DNA of 64,000 nt from Erpobdella octoculata (lineage: Eukaryota; Annelida; Clitellata; Hirudinida; Erpobdellidae): the NCBI GenBank assembly GCA_963978895.1, contig OZ022246.1, forward strand, positions 25,242,359 through 25,306,358, given 5' to 3'. Positions within the stretch are counted from its first letter, which is position 1. Each line of letters begins with the position of its first letter. Positions 1 to 29,990 of this stretch are shown here, one piece after another. The translations under genes and the position numbers were made by a program. Under the pieces are notes generated by a model. That model was not told the origin of the DNA. It ran no database searches and saw only the letters and a list, made by a program, of their open reading frames with translations.

Positions 1-952
1 CGAAAATTAACTGCAATTTAGATCCGTATATGCAATTTACAGTAGTATTATAAAAAATGTACAAAATTATGTGCAGAATTTTATAACTGTTATGTAAAAA
101 CTTTTAATGACGTTGTTCCACTGAAGAAAAAAAAATAGCTAGACCAGCAGTTTGTCCTTGTGAACTTTGTCCTTGGTCTTGCACTCCGCTTATGTTGTTC
201 GAAGTTCTGGTCATGTTTTCACCGTTCTAACAGGTTTTTAAAACGGTTCTGTTCAATTGTTACTGTTCTGTGCTTTTGATGCCAAAATATTAGTAAGTTT
301 TTATTTATTTAATTACTTAAAATATTAAAATCCGAAACTTAAGTTGTTTTTTTTTATCTGTTGAAATTTGTTTTTATTAAATGTAAACCGGCTTTACAAG
401 TTCCAGTTTGGGATTTTAAAATTATCGTTTATTCAAAAGATGTCATCCGCAAGAAGTAAAAGTACAAATTAAAAAAAAACAAACGAATAATTTTAAACTG
501 TTGAAAATATATCTCAATTTTTGAATTCTTGTTGGAGAGTTTCCTACCGAACTGTAACCAACTTATGACTACATAGCCTTAAGACTCAACCACTAAAAGT
601 CTCGTAAATAAGGTTATATCTCGGACTTAGCAACAAGTCTTCTTAGTTTTCCTCCTATGGCAGAAAATTCTTTCATTTTTAGATTTTGCAAATTTATTTT
701 TAAAAAATATCGATCATTTTATCTCCGTATATTTAAATGAAAAATTTCAAAATTTAAAACAGAAAATTATTTTCAATAGCAGAATGTTATTGGACACCGG
801 GCAACCAGGTCACCCTAACACCTGCTAATCACCTCACCTCAGCACCAAACCACGTGGTGAGTCACATGACCAAGACACCACCACCACCAACAACAACAAC
901 AACAACAAGAAAATGGCGCGCTGTATCGACTTCCGGGCACTCGTGGTGAAAC
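1..952. other. AT-rich non-coding flank
   Basis: No coding exon, RNA gene or recognisable element was seen. The stretch is AT-rich with short A and T runs. Around 850-880 there is a small GC-richer patch containing a CACGTG E-box and a nearby CACATGACC, which could be regulatory, but nothing else supports this. Confidence 0.5.
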
Positions 953-1039
953 AACAATCAACAATCAACAATCAACAATCAACAATCAACAATCAACAAT
1001 CAACAATCAACAATCAACAATCAACAATCAACAATCAAC
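953..1039. repeat. Heptanucleotide microsatellite (AACAATC)n
   Basis: About twelve nearly perfect head-to-tail copies of a 7-bp unit, directly after a (CAA)n run at 885-908. The short reading frame crossing it on the minus strand is low-complexity and not a gene. Confidence 0.9.
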
Positions 1040-1618
1040 AGCCATAAAAAAAAACGTCTGCAGTCGCCAGGCAACGAATTTGCTGTCTGCCGTCGTCGGC
1101 CAATCGACAGCCTGCCGAAGTTGTCTCAAGCACCATTCAGCTGACTCCGCACTGCCGACTCTGCTTTCCAACTTGTTGTTTTTAATACTTTTTATTACAA
1201 AAAAAAGTTTAAATATATATATGTTGACATAAATATACATTATAATTTAAAAATATTAAAAATATTCAAGTGAATGCATTTATAATTAGTTAATTTATGG
1301 ATAATCCAGAAGCTAGGTTGAACAATGTATTAATAAATTGATTATTACGGTTGTGGGGTTAAAAGTGATAATATGACTACTCTGTAGTATCACTTCTGTT
1401 CTATGAAGTTTTAAATTTTTTATCCCAATAACGTTTGATGCACAACAGTACAAGGACACACTGCAGCCACAGTTCGACGTTCTATAATGACATTGCACCG
1501 ATATTTTCAGATCTCTCTTTTTTCACTACTCCATTCAGTTTGAGTTCAATGATACGGAAGTACGTGTTGGCATATAGAGAAGGAAAAAAAATTGTAGTGA
1601 GAATATATGCATATATAA

Positions 1619-1621
<3 letters not shown>

Positions 1622-1691
<70 letters not shown>

Positions 1692-1875
1692 ACTATGTAT
1701 GTATGTATGTATGTATGTATGTATGTATGTATGTATGTATGTATGTATGTATGTATGTATGTATGTATGTATGTATGTATGTATGTATGTATGTATGTAT
1801 GTATGTATGTATATATGTATGTATGTATTTATGTATGTATGTATGTATGTATGTATGTATGTATATATGTATATA

Positions 1876-1934
<59 letters not shown>
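1622..1934. repeat. Compound (AT)n-(GTAT)n-(AT)n microsatellite
   Basis: A (TA) tract at about 1624-1684 is followed by a (GTAT) tract with few interruptions to about 1870, then another (TA) tract to 1934. All reading frames here encode Tyr/Ile, Met-Tyr-Val-Cys or His-Thr-Tyr-Ile periodic peptides, so none is a gene. The tract is nearly self-complementary and may be cruciform-prone. Confidence 0.95.
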
Positions 1935-1937
<3 letters not shown>

Positions 1938-2058
1938 GTGCCAATCACTCCAGAACGTTCGGAATCGATTTTTCGATTCGATTCGAATTTTAAAATAACA
2001 AAACGCACCACCCGCTCTTAGCTGTCTCCATGACAACAGATGGAGCATGTATTCCTCT

Positions 2059-2240
2059 CTTTTTTATTTTCTTTCTATTTTTTCTATCTTTCTCTCTTTT
2101 TTCATGTCTTTTTTGCTTCACTTTCCCTCCCTTTCTCTCTCTCTCTCTTTCTCTTTCTCATTCTTACTTTTTCTTTTTCTCTTTTTCTGCCTCTCTCTCT
2201 CTTTCTTTCTCTCTTTCCATATCTTTTTCGTTCTTTCTCT
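2059..2240. repeat. Polypyrimidine CT/TTTC-rich tract
   Basis: About 180 bp of almost pure pyrimidine on the plus strand. The same kind of tract recurs through the first 25 kb, for example at 7690-7720, 12905-13150, 13690-13975, 14705-14790, 15895-16070 and 25085-25210. Confidence 0.8.
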
Positions 2241-2558
2241 TGTCATTGAGTACAGGATGGTATCGTGAGAGCAAGTACTTACGTATATGTGATAACCTCG
2301 CTTGCGACTGTGTAGTGGACATTATCGATAAAGACAATTTAGTGATTAAGAAATTTTGGCAGAATGATGATCAATTTAAAATCAAATAAAATAAAAATAA
2401 TAATAATGTATTTATTATAATAATATTTGATATGCCGTGACTTATAGTTTTTGATATAAAATTTTTTTATTAACTTCCCGACGTTTGAACTTTTAAATAG
2501 CTTTTGTTTTTAATGGTTTCATTTATAAAACGTTTGGATTTTTATATTGTTCGAAAAA

Positions 2559-2700
2559 GGATGGATGGATGGGTCAATAGATGGATGAACATGTGGATGG
2601 AAAGATGGATGGATGGGTCAATAGATGGATGAACATGTGGATGGAAAGATGGATGGATGGAAAGATGGATGGATGGATGGCTAGATGGATGGAAATTGGG
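2559..2700. repeat. GGAT-derived minisatellite
   Basis: A (GGAT)n background in which a unit of about 54 bp, containing 'gggtcaatagatggatgaac', is duplicated in tandem and followed by shorter (GGAT) runs. Confidence 0.8.
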
Positions 2701-2811
2701 TAGATAAACAAACATACACGTAAATATATACACGAAAATAAACGAAATCATTACAATATCAACTTCCACTGCCTAAATATGTCAAAACACTCTTCCGTCT
2801 CCACAAAAATA

Positions 2812-2925
2812 ACAGCAACTACCACCGCAACAAGAACCACCACTACCGCGACTACCACTACTACCCCGACTACCACTACTACCACTACTACCGCGACTAC
2901 CATTACTACCGCAACGACGACAGCG
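2812..2925. repeat. Degenerate trinucleotide (ACC/ACT) repeat
   Basis: Interrupted ACC/ACT/ACG triplets on the plus strand. The Thr-rich frame at 2779-3060 is a by-product of the repeat: it has no recognisable domain and does not connect to any supported exon. Confidence 0.7.
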
Positions 2926-3060
2926 ACGTCAGCGGCTGCTGCACGGGCGACCATCGCAGTGCATTTCACGAGACGTCGTGCTCCAATGACGAGCGCTGCC
3001 CAAGCGTGGCAAGCTCAAAAAGTCTTCTGTTTTTCTTCTTTCATGGAATTTTATTTATAA

Positions 3061-4690
3061 AATAAAAAAATATTTTATTTAGATGTTTTTTTAAATTTAA
3101 AAAAATTATAATTTTGTGAGTTTTTTATTGTATATGAAAATTAAACGCTATTTATTTAATAAAAACTTGTTTTTTTTTTGTAGGGATAATTTAGACCCAA
3201 GTCTTTACCCCCAGTCTAGCTAGTTTTATTTGTTTTTCACCCACTCTTAAATTATAATCAATCCCCGTTAGTTTCGCGGGGAATCCAGACTCCCTAACCC
3301 TCGATCAATTTTTTTTTTATTTTCTCCTTAAAAGCGATGGACCTCTTATAAACGTGCACGCTCCTCGCCACCGCCATCAATCAAAGTGAAAAATTTATTC
3401 CCGATTCTTATGAAATCGTGACACGTCATGGAAATTCACGGAAGCCGTGGAAATACACGGACGTGTGGAATTCACGGACTTAGATCACCAGCTTCATTTT
3501 ATAATTTATTATCGAATAAATAATTATTTCAATTTTTATCTCAAATAATTTATGGGTAGAATTTAGGCATAGACTTTTACCGTCTCCTCATTGGTGTCAC
3601 CTTCCCCAGTATCAGCAATCAGCAGATACCCTTTTTTAGCAGTCCTCAGCAGTTACCCCTTTTTTAGGTATTCTCTTTTTCTCTTATTTAACAACAATTT
3701 TCGTAGAATTTCATAATTAAGTTAATGAGTGCGATTGAGATTGTGGATTGAAAGTGAGATTTAGCATTAATTTTTATCGGTCGGGGATCGTCTCCGAATG
3801 GAGAAACTTGAAAGACTTTGAAAAAAATATTTATTCAATAATTTGATGTTTTAATTATTTATTTAAATTGTAAGGTTTCAATGTGGTTTTTAGTGTTATA
3901 AAATTTAAATCTAATTTATTTATTTTCATGAGTACAGGTACAACTAATTTGATCATACTAATTATACAACAAATACTGCTATACATATTAGTTAAGCAAA
4001 CTTTTCAAAAGTGACCATACAAAGTATACAAATTATACAGATTGTACAATTGATGCAGCAAACATTTCACTGCTGACAAAGGATGAGTCATGACACAAGG
4101 AAAGAAAACCGGAGGGAACAGGACAAAGAAGCAAACTGAATAAAACAAAAGCGTACATAGTTATCAAGAGAGATACAAACAATAACATAGAAAGAAGTAG
4201 ACAGAGAGAAAGAGAAAGAGAGAAAACAAACAAAAAGAGAGAGAAGGTAGGGAAAGGGGGATAAGGGAAAGAGAGGGAGGAAAGAAGATCCCCGTGATGG
4301 GACACGTTAATTTTACGCAAGACGAAACACATGATTTATGCTTGCGTACTGCTGATGAGCGCGCTAGACTGCGGAACGGACGCTAACTACGCAAATTGAT
4401 GCGCCTGTCGATAAAGCCACTTCCGACGCGCACCTGCTTCTGAAGCCGCCGCTGAAGTCGCCACTGAAGTCGGTGTAGCCGAGGTAGTCCGTGTAGCTGC
4501 ATGGACCTCGAGTTTTATCGGCTAAACATGTTGATAAATTTGAGTATTTATGACTATCTTGAAATTTTTTCAAAAACATTTGTGCTAGCTAACCGGCTGA
4601 CATAAAAATAATGGAAACAGCTAGCTAACAAGATTTACAAGAACATCAAATAGTCAAGCGCTCGTTTCAGCTGGTCAAACTTTACGACTA
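3061..4690. other. Non-coding AT-rich stretch
   Basis: No gene or structured repeat seen. It includes a short imperfect repeat of 'ggaaattcacgga'-type words near 3425-3480 and a purine-rich tract at 4190-4290. A GC-richer patch lies at about 4350-4510. Confidence 0.4.
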
Positions 4691-5090
4691 AAAGTGTTTC
4701 GGCTATGAAATGTTTACAGTATGCGTGAACATACGTATGCAATGTGTACGTTAGTTTATATGCATATGTCTGTTCTTTTAGTTCTATGTGCATAAACACG
4801 TATATGCATAATATATAGAATATAGTATTCGTGAATGTGCAATGTGTAGGTACTAAATCAGGTTATGCATGATACACACAGTATGTATATGTGGATTTGT
4901 GGATATGCAGTATGTACAGTGTGTACAGTGTGTGTATGCAGTATGTACACTATGTACAGTGTGTGTATGAATTCACTATGTATCGTGGGCTTGCAGCATG
5001 CAAATGTACTATGCATTCAGTATGCACACGAGTGTATGCATGCAGAATGTAATTATGTATGTATGCATAGGTTTATGCATGTATAAACAT
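4690..5090. repeat. Degenerate TG/TA-rich repeat rich in GTATGCA and GTACAGTGTG words
   Basis: About 400 bp of irregular alternating purine-pyrimidine sequence made of recurring words such as tatgca, cagtatgta and gtacagtgtg. It reads as a decayed microsatellite. No gene is supported; the Cys/Met/Tyr-rich frame inside it reflects composition. Confidence 0.6.
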
Positions 5091-5459
5091 TGCCATCGTC
5101 GTCGTCGTCATCGCGTCATAAAAGTCGTATTGGAAATTTATCGAGTGTAAAAACAATTTAAAGTTATGGAGCTTCGCAATTTGCTGGAGTATTTGTTGTT
5201 TATATTTAAGATTGTATTACTGTTCAATTAAACATTTTCATACAGCTAACGTGAAATCTTTTGAGAGTCGAAAAATATTCAGAAATTTATATTTGCTAAA
5301 CAAATTTTCAAATAAACTTGTTACTTGGCTTTCTTCTGCAATTAATGGAACTTGTTCAACCTACTTTAGAAGATTCAAATTATTAACAGTAAAGTTATTT
5401 TCAAACTCCAGTAAAGGTCACAATTATAACAGTAGTTACAGTAAATAATAATAAAGTAC

Positions 5460-5740
5460 AATACGGACAGACTTTTCACGGTCCGGTCCGTTTTATGGGT
5501 CAAACTTTCAGGCCCAGCCAATCTAATTTTGGCCCAGACCGGCCCGTTTTTACAGGCCAAAAATTACAATACTTGGTAAAAAAATCTCGTTTTGGCCTCC
5601 GGGCTTGACTTTAAGTCGGGTCCGTTTGAATACCCTAAAAGCCACAGTCTGGCCCGACCCTTGTAGTACTCTTGTAAATAATAATAAGAATAACAATAAT
5701 ACTAATAATAATCTTACTAATAATAATATTACTAATAATA
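5460..5740 (+). mobile_element. GC-rich interspersed repeat with (AAT)n tail
   Basis: A block rich in GGCCCG/CCGGTCCG words in AT-rich surroundings. Its core (about 5495-5660) is recognisably similar to 58560-58850 in this window. Both contain 'cggcccgtttttacaggcc', then a 'tacttg' word, then 'cttgactt', then 'accctaaaa'. The copy here ends in a (AAT)n tract (about 5675-5750), as many retroposed or non-autonomous elements do. The class is not identified; the two copies show that it is dispersed. Confidence 0.6.
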
Positions 5741-5934
5741 ATAATAAATAAGAAGAAAAAAGAAGAAAGGAAGACAGTGATGGAGTGAGAGAAAGCTTCA
5801 GAGACCATGTTTGGATTTATTGTCTCTGATTCGAGCCAGGATCAAAGTTTTATTCGCTTCATCTTGATTTGCCCGCCATAAGTTTTAAGTTGGTACCCGG
5901 AGAAGAGGATGGCCGAAGCGGTGATGGTAATGAT

Positions 5935-5954
5935 TGTGGCGGTGATGATGATGG

Positions 5955-6007
<53 letters not shown>

Positions 6008-6293
6008 GTGATGGTGATGGTGATGGTGATGGTGATGGTGATGGTGATGGTGATGGTGATGGTGATGGTGATGGTGATGGTGATGGTGATGGTGATGGTG
6101 ATGGTGATGGTGATGGTGATGGTGATGGTGATGGTGATGGTGATGGTGATGGTGATGGTGATGGTGATGGTGATGGTGATGGTGATGGTGATGGTGATGG
6201 TGATGGTGATGGTGATGGTGATGGTGATGCTGATGATGGTGATGATGATGGTGATGATGATGGTGATGATAATGGTGATGATGATGGTGATTA
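5935..6293. repeat. (GAT)n plus hexanucleotide (GGTGAT)n array
   Basis: A (GAT) run at about 5942-6004 leads into some 37 almost perfect copies of the hexamer GGTGAT (about 6005-6228), ending in mixed GAT/GGT triplets. The hexamer probably amplified from a variant within the GAT array. The Asp/Gly and Met/Val frames are artefacts. Confidence 0.95.
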
Positions 6294-7854
6294 AATAGGG
6301 GCGTGGACCTTCATCGAGGTCGTGACCTTAGCGATACAGTAACAGGACTGTTAAGCAGCTCAACTCAGATGCTTAACAGTGAGATAAACATTGGAGATAG
6401 AAAGGAAAGAGAAAAGAGACAGAAAGAAAAAGAGAGAGAGAAAGATTGTGAGACATGGTCAAATAAAAAACTAGGAAAAATATATGGATGGATGAATGAA
6501 TTACAAAAGGAATGAATAACTAGGAATGGTGCTAAAATCAAAGATTAATGATTTCCAGAGGTGACACAATAGCACTCTGTTAATGATCAAATAAACCAAC
6601 AAAACAAACCCATAAAACAAAAAAGTAGCAAAACGAAAAACAAAACCAAACAATAAAACTAACAAAAAAATTTTAAACGCATAAAAATAAAACAAAAATT
6701 TAAAAAAAAAAAAATAAAAAAATAAAGCAAATAATGTCGAGAAAAATAACAATCCGTTTTTTTTTTGTGTTCGATACAAATATACAAATTGCTCCATTGT
6801 ATCAGACAACACGAAACCGTCCGTGCCTTAGCCTTGTATGAGAAAACAGTAAAAAAATCTGTAAATAAAAATGAAAGCAACAATATAAATAACAACAAAA
6901 CTATTAATAATAATAGTTATTATTATTATTGTTGTTTATATAATAAGGTTTATAATTATGTTCCGGTAATAACTTTTAAGCTAACAGCTGCGTTAACAAT
7001 TAATTTAGGTTTGTTTTGGTCAAAAACATATTTAAATGTATTATGTTGTTTACGAATAAATAAATAAATAACAAATTTAATTATTTATTATATTTTTTAC
7101 AAATAAATGAATAAATTTAATTACTTATGATTTTTTAACAAATAAATAAATAAATAAATAATTTGATTCTCAACCGAGTGGTTTTAAAATAATAGTTGAA
7201 ATAGCATGAAATATTCAAGCGACATTTGGCAGTGTCAGTGATTTTTTTGTTCGTAAGCTTTTTCAGTAAAGTCAAAGTTCAAAGTTCATGTTTATTTTAT
7301 ATTTCCAGGCAGCAAAACAATCTTGTTGGTAGTTGACGCCATTGTATGATGGTCATACAAAGTTAACTAATGTAGACATACACCGTACACATTATAGAAA
7401 TATGGACATGCAAATTAACCAATTATTAACATACATGTTACACAACAACGGAAATTCAAATTACACAACTGTTTTAAATTGGAAATGAAAAATCATTTTA
7501 GTCTGGTTTTAAAGTTTTCGTTTTTCTTAAATGTTTTTAGTTTTTATTGTTTAAAGTTTTGTTTCCCCTAAAAAAACAAATGGTTTCATTTTTGTTTTGT
7601 TTAAAAATTCAGTAAAATCAATTGTAGCGCGTGCATACTTAAATTACTTCTTCTATCACACTAATTAGTTTTTCTTCTTTTTTTACTGGTTTTTACTTTC
7701 TCTCTCCCTCTCTCTCTTGAGAAAATAAGAGAGACAGTTAAAAAACAGAGAGAAAGAGAAAGAGACAAAGAAAGAGAAACAGAGACAGAGAGAAACACAA
7801 ACAAACACACCCACACTCCAACAGAAGGAGAAGAAAGCAAAGGCACGTAACAAG
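6294..7854. other. Non-coding AT-rich stretch
   Basis: No gene seen. It contains A-rich runs, several (AAAT) runs near 7050-7160, and a purine/pyrimidine tract around 7690-7800. Confidence 0.4.
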
Positions 7855-8130
7855 AGAGGGCGCCCGGTTAATTTGGATGCGCTCTACGTGAGCCGGTAGT
7901 AGGGCGACTGACGTGGACACGGGGCAGTCCTAATTTACGCCCGGCCATCTGGGACCGCGCGTCGGGCATCGCCGGGGGACTTTCCCGCCCGGAGAGGAAG
8001 GCTGAGACAAAGAGGAAGGCAGGAAGAGGAAAAGAGAGAAAGAAGGGCGGTCGTATATCAGTTTGAAATCCCTCTTTTGCTCTACAGGCCGGTCGGTCTG
8101 AGTTACGCTGCACTGGGTTTTGTCCGCTGC
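7855..8130. promoter_or_regulatory. CpG-rich island with consensus kappaB site
   Basis: An unusually GC- and CpG-rich island in AT-rich DNA, about 2.5 kb upstream of the start codon of the Ig-superfamily gene. At 7976-7985 it contains GGGACTTTCC, a full match to the classical NF-kB/Rel binding sequence, inside a GC run. The nearest gene downstream on the same strand is the Ig gene. Function as promoter or enhancer is inference; it could also be an unannotated 5' exon. Confidence 0.35.
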
Positions 8131-10574
8131 GTTTGCGTTTTCTGTTTTTTTGCGTCTTTTCATGTGTATCTGTGTCTGTGTGTGTGTGTGTTTTTGTGTG
8201 TCTGTATGTGTCGGTGAGTGTGCGTTTAGTGTGCGTTTTTATTAAGTGTTTGATGTGAGTTTGTACGTAGCTGTTGGTGTTTTTGGAAGTTGTCGACTGT
8301 TGATTTGTTTGCCAGGTTGTGTTGTTAATTTCGAATGGTTTTTGAAAGATGGGTTTTTGATGCTGTTTGATAAAAAAAATAGAAGATTTAGTCCAAGAAA
8401 AACAATGTTTCAGAAAGTCCTCCAAGGCAGATTGAGCTAGATACGTTTTTGTGGTCATTGAATAAATTGTCTCTAATTTTTGTTTAGCGTTTCAAGTCTC
8501 TTGTTATTTGGAGTTAAATGTAAACTAGATGATATACTGGCGATCTAGATAGTGTACAGGTAAACTAGATAATATACAAGTAAACTAGATGGTATACAGG
8601 TGAACCAGATAATAAACAGGTGAACTGCTAATAAACTCATGTTTGAATCAATTAATAATGTAAATAACACTCGATCAATTTCTACAAGTTGTAAATTTGA
8701 ATCAGTTATTAATTTATTAAAATATTCCATTAGTTATTGATAGATTAACATTTTCCAGTAATTAATAATCGATTAATATTTGTAATAAATTTTTATTAGA
8801 TAGAATAATATAAAACGACACTCCAGGATTTGTCGATTGATCGATTGACTTTAATCAATAACTTTTTTTAATATTTTTCTCTCAATTTTGCGCACATGTT
8901 GCATTAAAAAAATATTTTTTCACGTGACTATTGTTATTTAATTGTATATTTAAATTATTACTCATTTGAAATTATGTTTTGAATTATTACCAATTTAATT
9001 TTAGGTTTATAAATATTTAATCTTGTTCAAAATAATTGTTTTTTAATCAACTGCATGTTTGTCTATTCAATTTTATTTTAATTCACGTGTATTAGTTGAT
9101 AATATTCTCTCAAAAATAATCATGTCATATATATTACACACAGATGTTTTTTGCATTTCTAAAGTATTTCTTAACACGTTGTAAAAAAATAAATAAAAAA
9201 GTAAAAAACAAAATAAAAATAAAAGAATAAAAACAAAACAGAAAATAGGATAAATGAAGATAGAAAGAATGAAAAAGAAAGAGACAAGTAGGTAAACGGG
9301 TTGCGCATCGTCGACTAGAAAGTTCCCAAGATGGATGACACCGAGTTATTACAATTCACTCGATGAAGCGGCCACAACGACTACTACGACTACTCGTGTC
9401 GCTACGGCTACGGCTACAGCCACAGCTACTGCTACTACAGCCATAAACACTTACAGCAAACTGCCGCTACTATAATCAGCGCCCGCAGTTAAACTGATAT
9501 TAGAGCAGTAGATTTAAAACGGAAAATAACGTTTTAATTTCTTTTTTTTCATTGGAAGTTTTTGTTTCTCTTTTGAAACTTTGAACTATAATGTTTATGA
9601 GATCGCATGCTCCAATACTCTTTTTTTCTTTTTCTATCTTTTTTTTATTTCATTTTATGTCTTTGATTTTTTTAACTTTTTTCAATTTTTTAAAACACCG
9701 CAACTAATTATTTCAACATTGTTTTTTATTGTTTTTATTTTTTCTCTGTTACTCTACATATCATTGCCTAAACGTTTTTTTCTTTTAGTTCTGTCTAGTA
9801 GTTTTTCTGAGTCTCTTTCTCTCTCTCTCTATCTTGACTCCTCCTTCTTGTTGCCTCTCTCTCCTTCTCCCTTTCTCTATTTATCTTGTCCTATAGTTTT
9901 AGCTCTCAGCATCTCTCTCTCTCTTCTGTTGGAAAGAGATGTTACTATACAAAAGATATGGCATGCTTCCTTCCATACTTTCTCTATTTTTATAAAGAAC
10001 TCGCACTGAGATTCGAAAAACGATTCGGTTTTGAATTTTAACTTTCTTCTTTGTAAGTGTTGTTTGAGAGAAACAAATTTAAAAAACCAAAAAACACGTA
10101 AAACATTTTTAAATATTAAAAATAATTAAAAATTGTATTATTCATTGTAAGTTTATAAAATGCAAGAAGCGCTTTTTAAACAGTTTTTTTCCAGAAATAC
10201 GTTTTAGAAAAGCTCGTCTGTTAACTTTGACACCTATCCTTGAGCCACGTACACACATTCACACATACATACAATCGCACACACACACACAAACACACAC
10301 AATCTAATATCCTCTACAAGTTTCTCTTTCCTAGTAGTTTTCTTAGATGTGAAAGTAGAGCGTGCCGGATGATCGTGCTGGAGAAAGAAAGTCATGGAAA
10401 AAAGGAGAAAAAAATAATAATAATAATAGCTTTGACGTGGCATGAGTGTCATTCACTTAAACGGTTTTCTATTCAAATATTCCATGTGCCGGTTGTTGTA
10501 GAAAAAAATTAAATAAATTTTAATTTCATCTTTTATCGTTGAATGATCAATAAAAAAATTTAAACATTTCTGTG
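8131..10574. other. Non-coding AT-rich stretch
   Basis: No gene seen. It includes a TG-rich patch (8160-8250), a short degenerate repeat of 'gtaaactagat' words (8520-8620), CTACGG-type triplets (9380-9450), T-rich tracts and a short CA repeat (10258-10300). Confidence 0.4.
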
Positions 10575-10583
10575 TATATATAG
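10575..10583 (+). promoter_or_regulatory. Candidate TATA box of the Ig-superfamily gene
   Basis: TATATATAG lies 44 bp before the ATG of the signal-peptide exon at 10627. That would place transcription initiation near 10605 with a very short leader. TATA-like words are common in this AT-rich DNA, so the call rests on position only. Confidence 0.3.
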
Positions 10584-10626
10584 ATCCCGGTAAATGTTTA
10601 ATTAATGTTAAAACCTGTAAAGAGAA

Positions 10627-28769
<18,143 letters not shown>

Positions 28770-29990
28770 AAGAAAATAGTATAATTTATCAAATTTTTTG
28801 AAAATAAAAATTTTTAACAGCTTGCTGAGACAGTATTAAAATACAAATCTGACGCTGGCGAACCTTACGGGTAAATTAAAGAGCTTTTTCAAAAACTTAA
28901 TTGGTAAAACAAAACAAAATGAATTTAATATAAATAATTGCTTTTCTAAAATCACTCCGCAAGTGATAAAGTAGAAATTTTGGTGACTTTAAAGATCATA
29001 AAATTTAGATTAGACTATTTCAGAGAACAGCTACAGGAACAAGAGGCAACTAAACATTAAACATACATCTCCCTAGTTGCAGGACAGGTCACTTCAAAAC
29101 ATAGCGATTAAATTAATAAAATAGTGAGTATTGAATAGCAACTGCAGTTACTTACTTGAAGTTAAATAAAGGTTTTTAGGTTAGTTAAGTGGAAGCAGTT
29201 TTTTTTACATGGTTTAGTTTAGAGTGGTTCAGAAGACTGACTGAAGCTTATGTGAGAACCACTACTACAATTAAAGGCAGTTGTTTATGGTGCATACAAT
29301 GCAAGAAAATGTTTCAATTTGTGAGCAATTGTACATTTTTTTGAGAAGGCAACTGCTTTAAAGTGTTTATGAGGACACTACTGTGAAGCGATTTTTAGAA
29401 CAAAAATGTCAGTCACCTAACTAGATTCAGCTTCCGTTGTGTTAAATAAAACCTGGCTAGTGGCTACAGTCCTGGTTTTTGGTGCAAATAAGAAACCACT
29501 ATTAGACTAGATAGCAAACGTTTACATTTTTGCAATTGTAACACCTAAAAAACCTTGCACATTTTCATATTGACATGAACGTGAATAATTTTTAAAACCA
29601 AACGTATACAAATTCATAGTTCATTTTAGCTGCATCATCAAGCTGTGTGTTCATTCATGAAACACAACAACTTCCTCAGCTGTATAGAAACTGCTGTACT
29701 CGCACTGTGCACTTCAAACACAACTGCAACACGAATCAAACTACCACTGCTAATCTGAAAAGTTCACCAAAACTTTAAAATAACTTGTCGAAATCGTTAC
29801 AATAACAATGTGAAAACGTGTGTACAGAAGACAAACTTTTGCAACTTGATACATTCACCAGTTAAAAACAAATTCTGTTAGCCACGAATTATCCTCGAAC
29901 CTGTGCAAAGCAATACATATATAATAATCAAACGCATTACCGTCAAATATCAAAAAATACCCGTGAAGGAGTTATTATGGAATATTGTAC
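28770..29990. other. Tail-to-tail intergenic spacer
   Basis: Lies between the stop codons of the Ig gene (+) and the first PARP gene (-). It holds AATAAA at 28803 for the Ig gene. No other gene is seen. The 18-mer 'ggcagttgtttatggtgc' near 29277 recurs near 58131, so part of the spacer may be an interspersed repeat. Confidence 0.5.

Noticed and set aside
953..1039. CRISPR-like or telomeric repeat
   Set aside because: A simple 7-bp microsatellite without spacers; the unit is not a telomere motif, and the window is eukaryotic.
1482..2048. 188-codon Tyr/Ile/His frame on the minus strand
   Set aside because: Periodic translation of the AT/GTAT microsatellite.
5869..6294. 141-codon Asp/Gly-rich open frame
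   Set aside because: Entirely produced by the GAT/GGTGAT repeat; no domain, no splice partner.
9363..9446. Small frame over CTACGG-type triplets, or Tyr/Gly-rich peptide in another frame
   Set aside because: Short, repeat-derived and unconnected to any exon or promoter signal.
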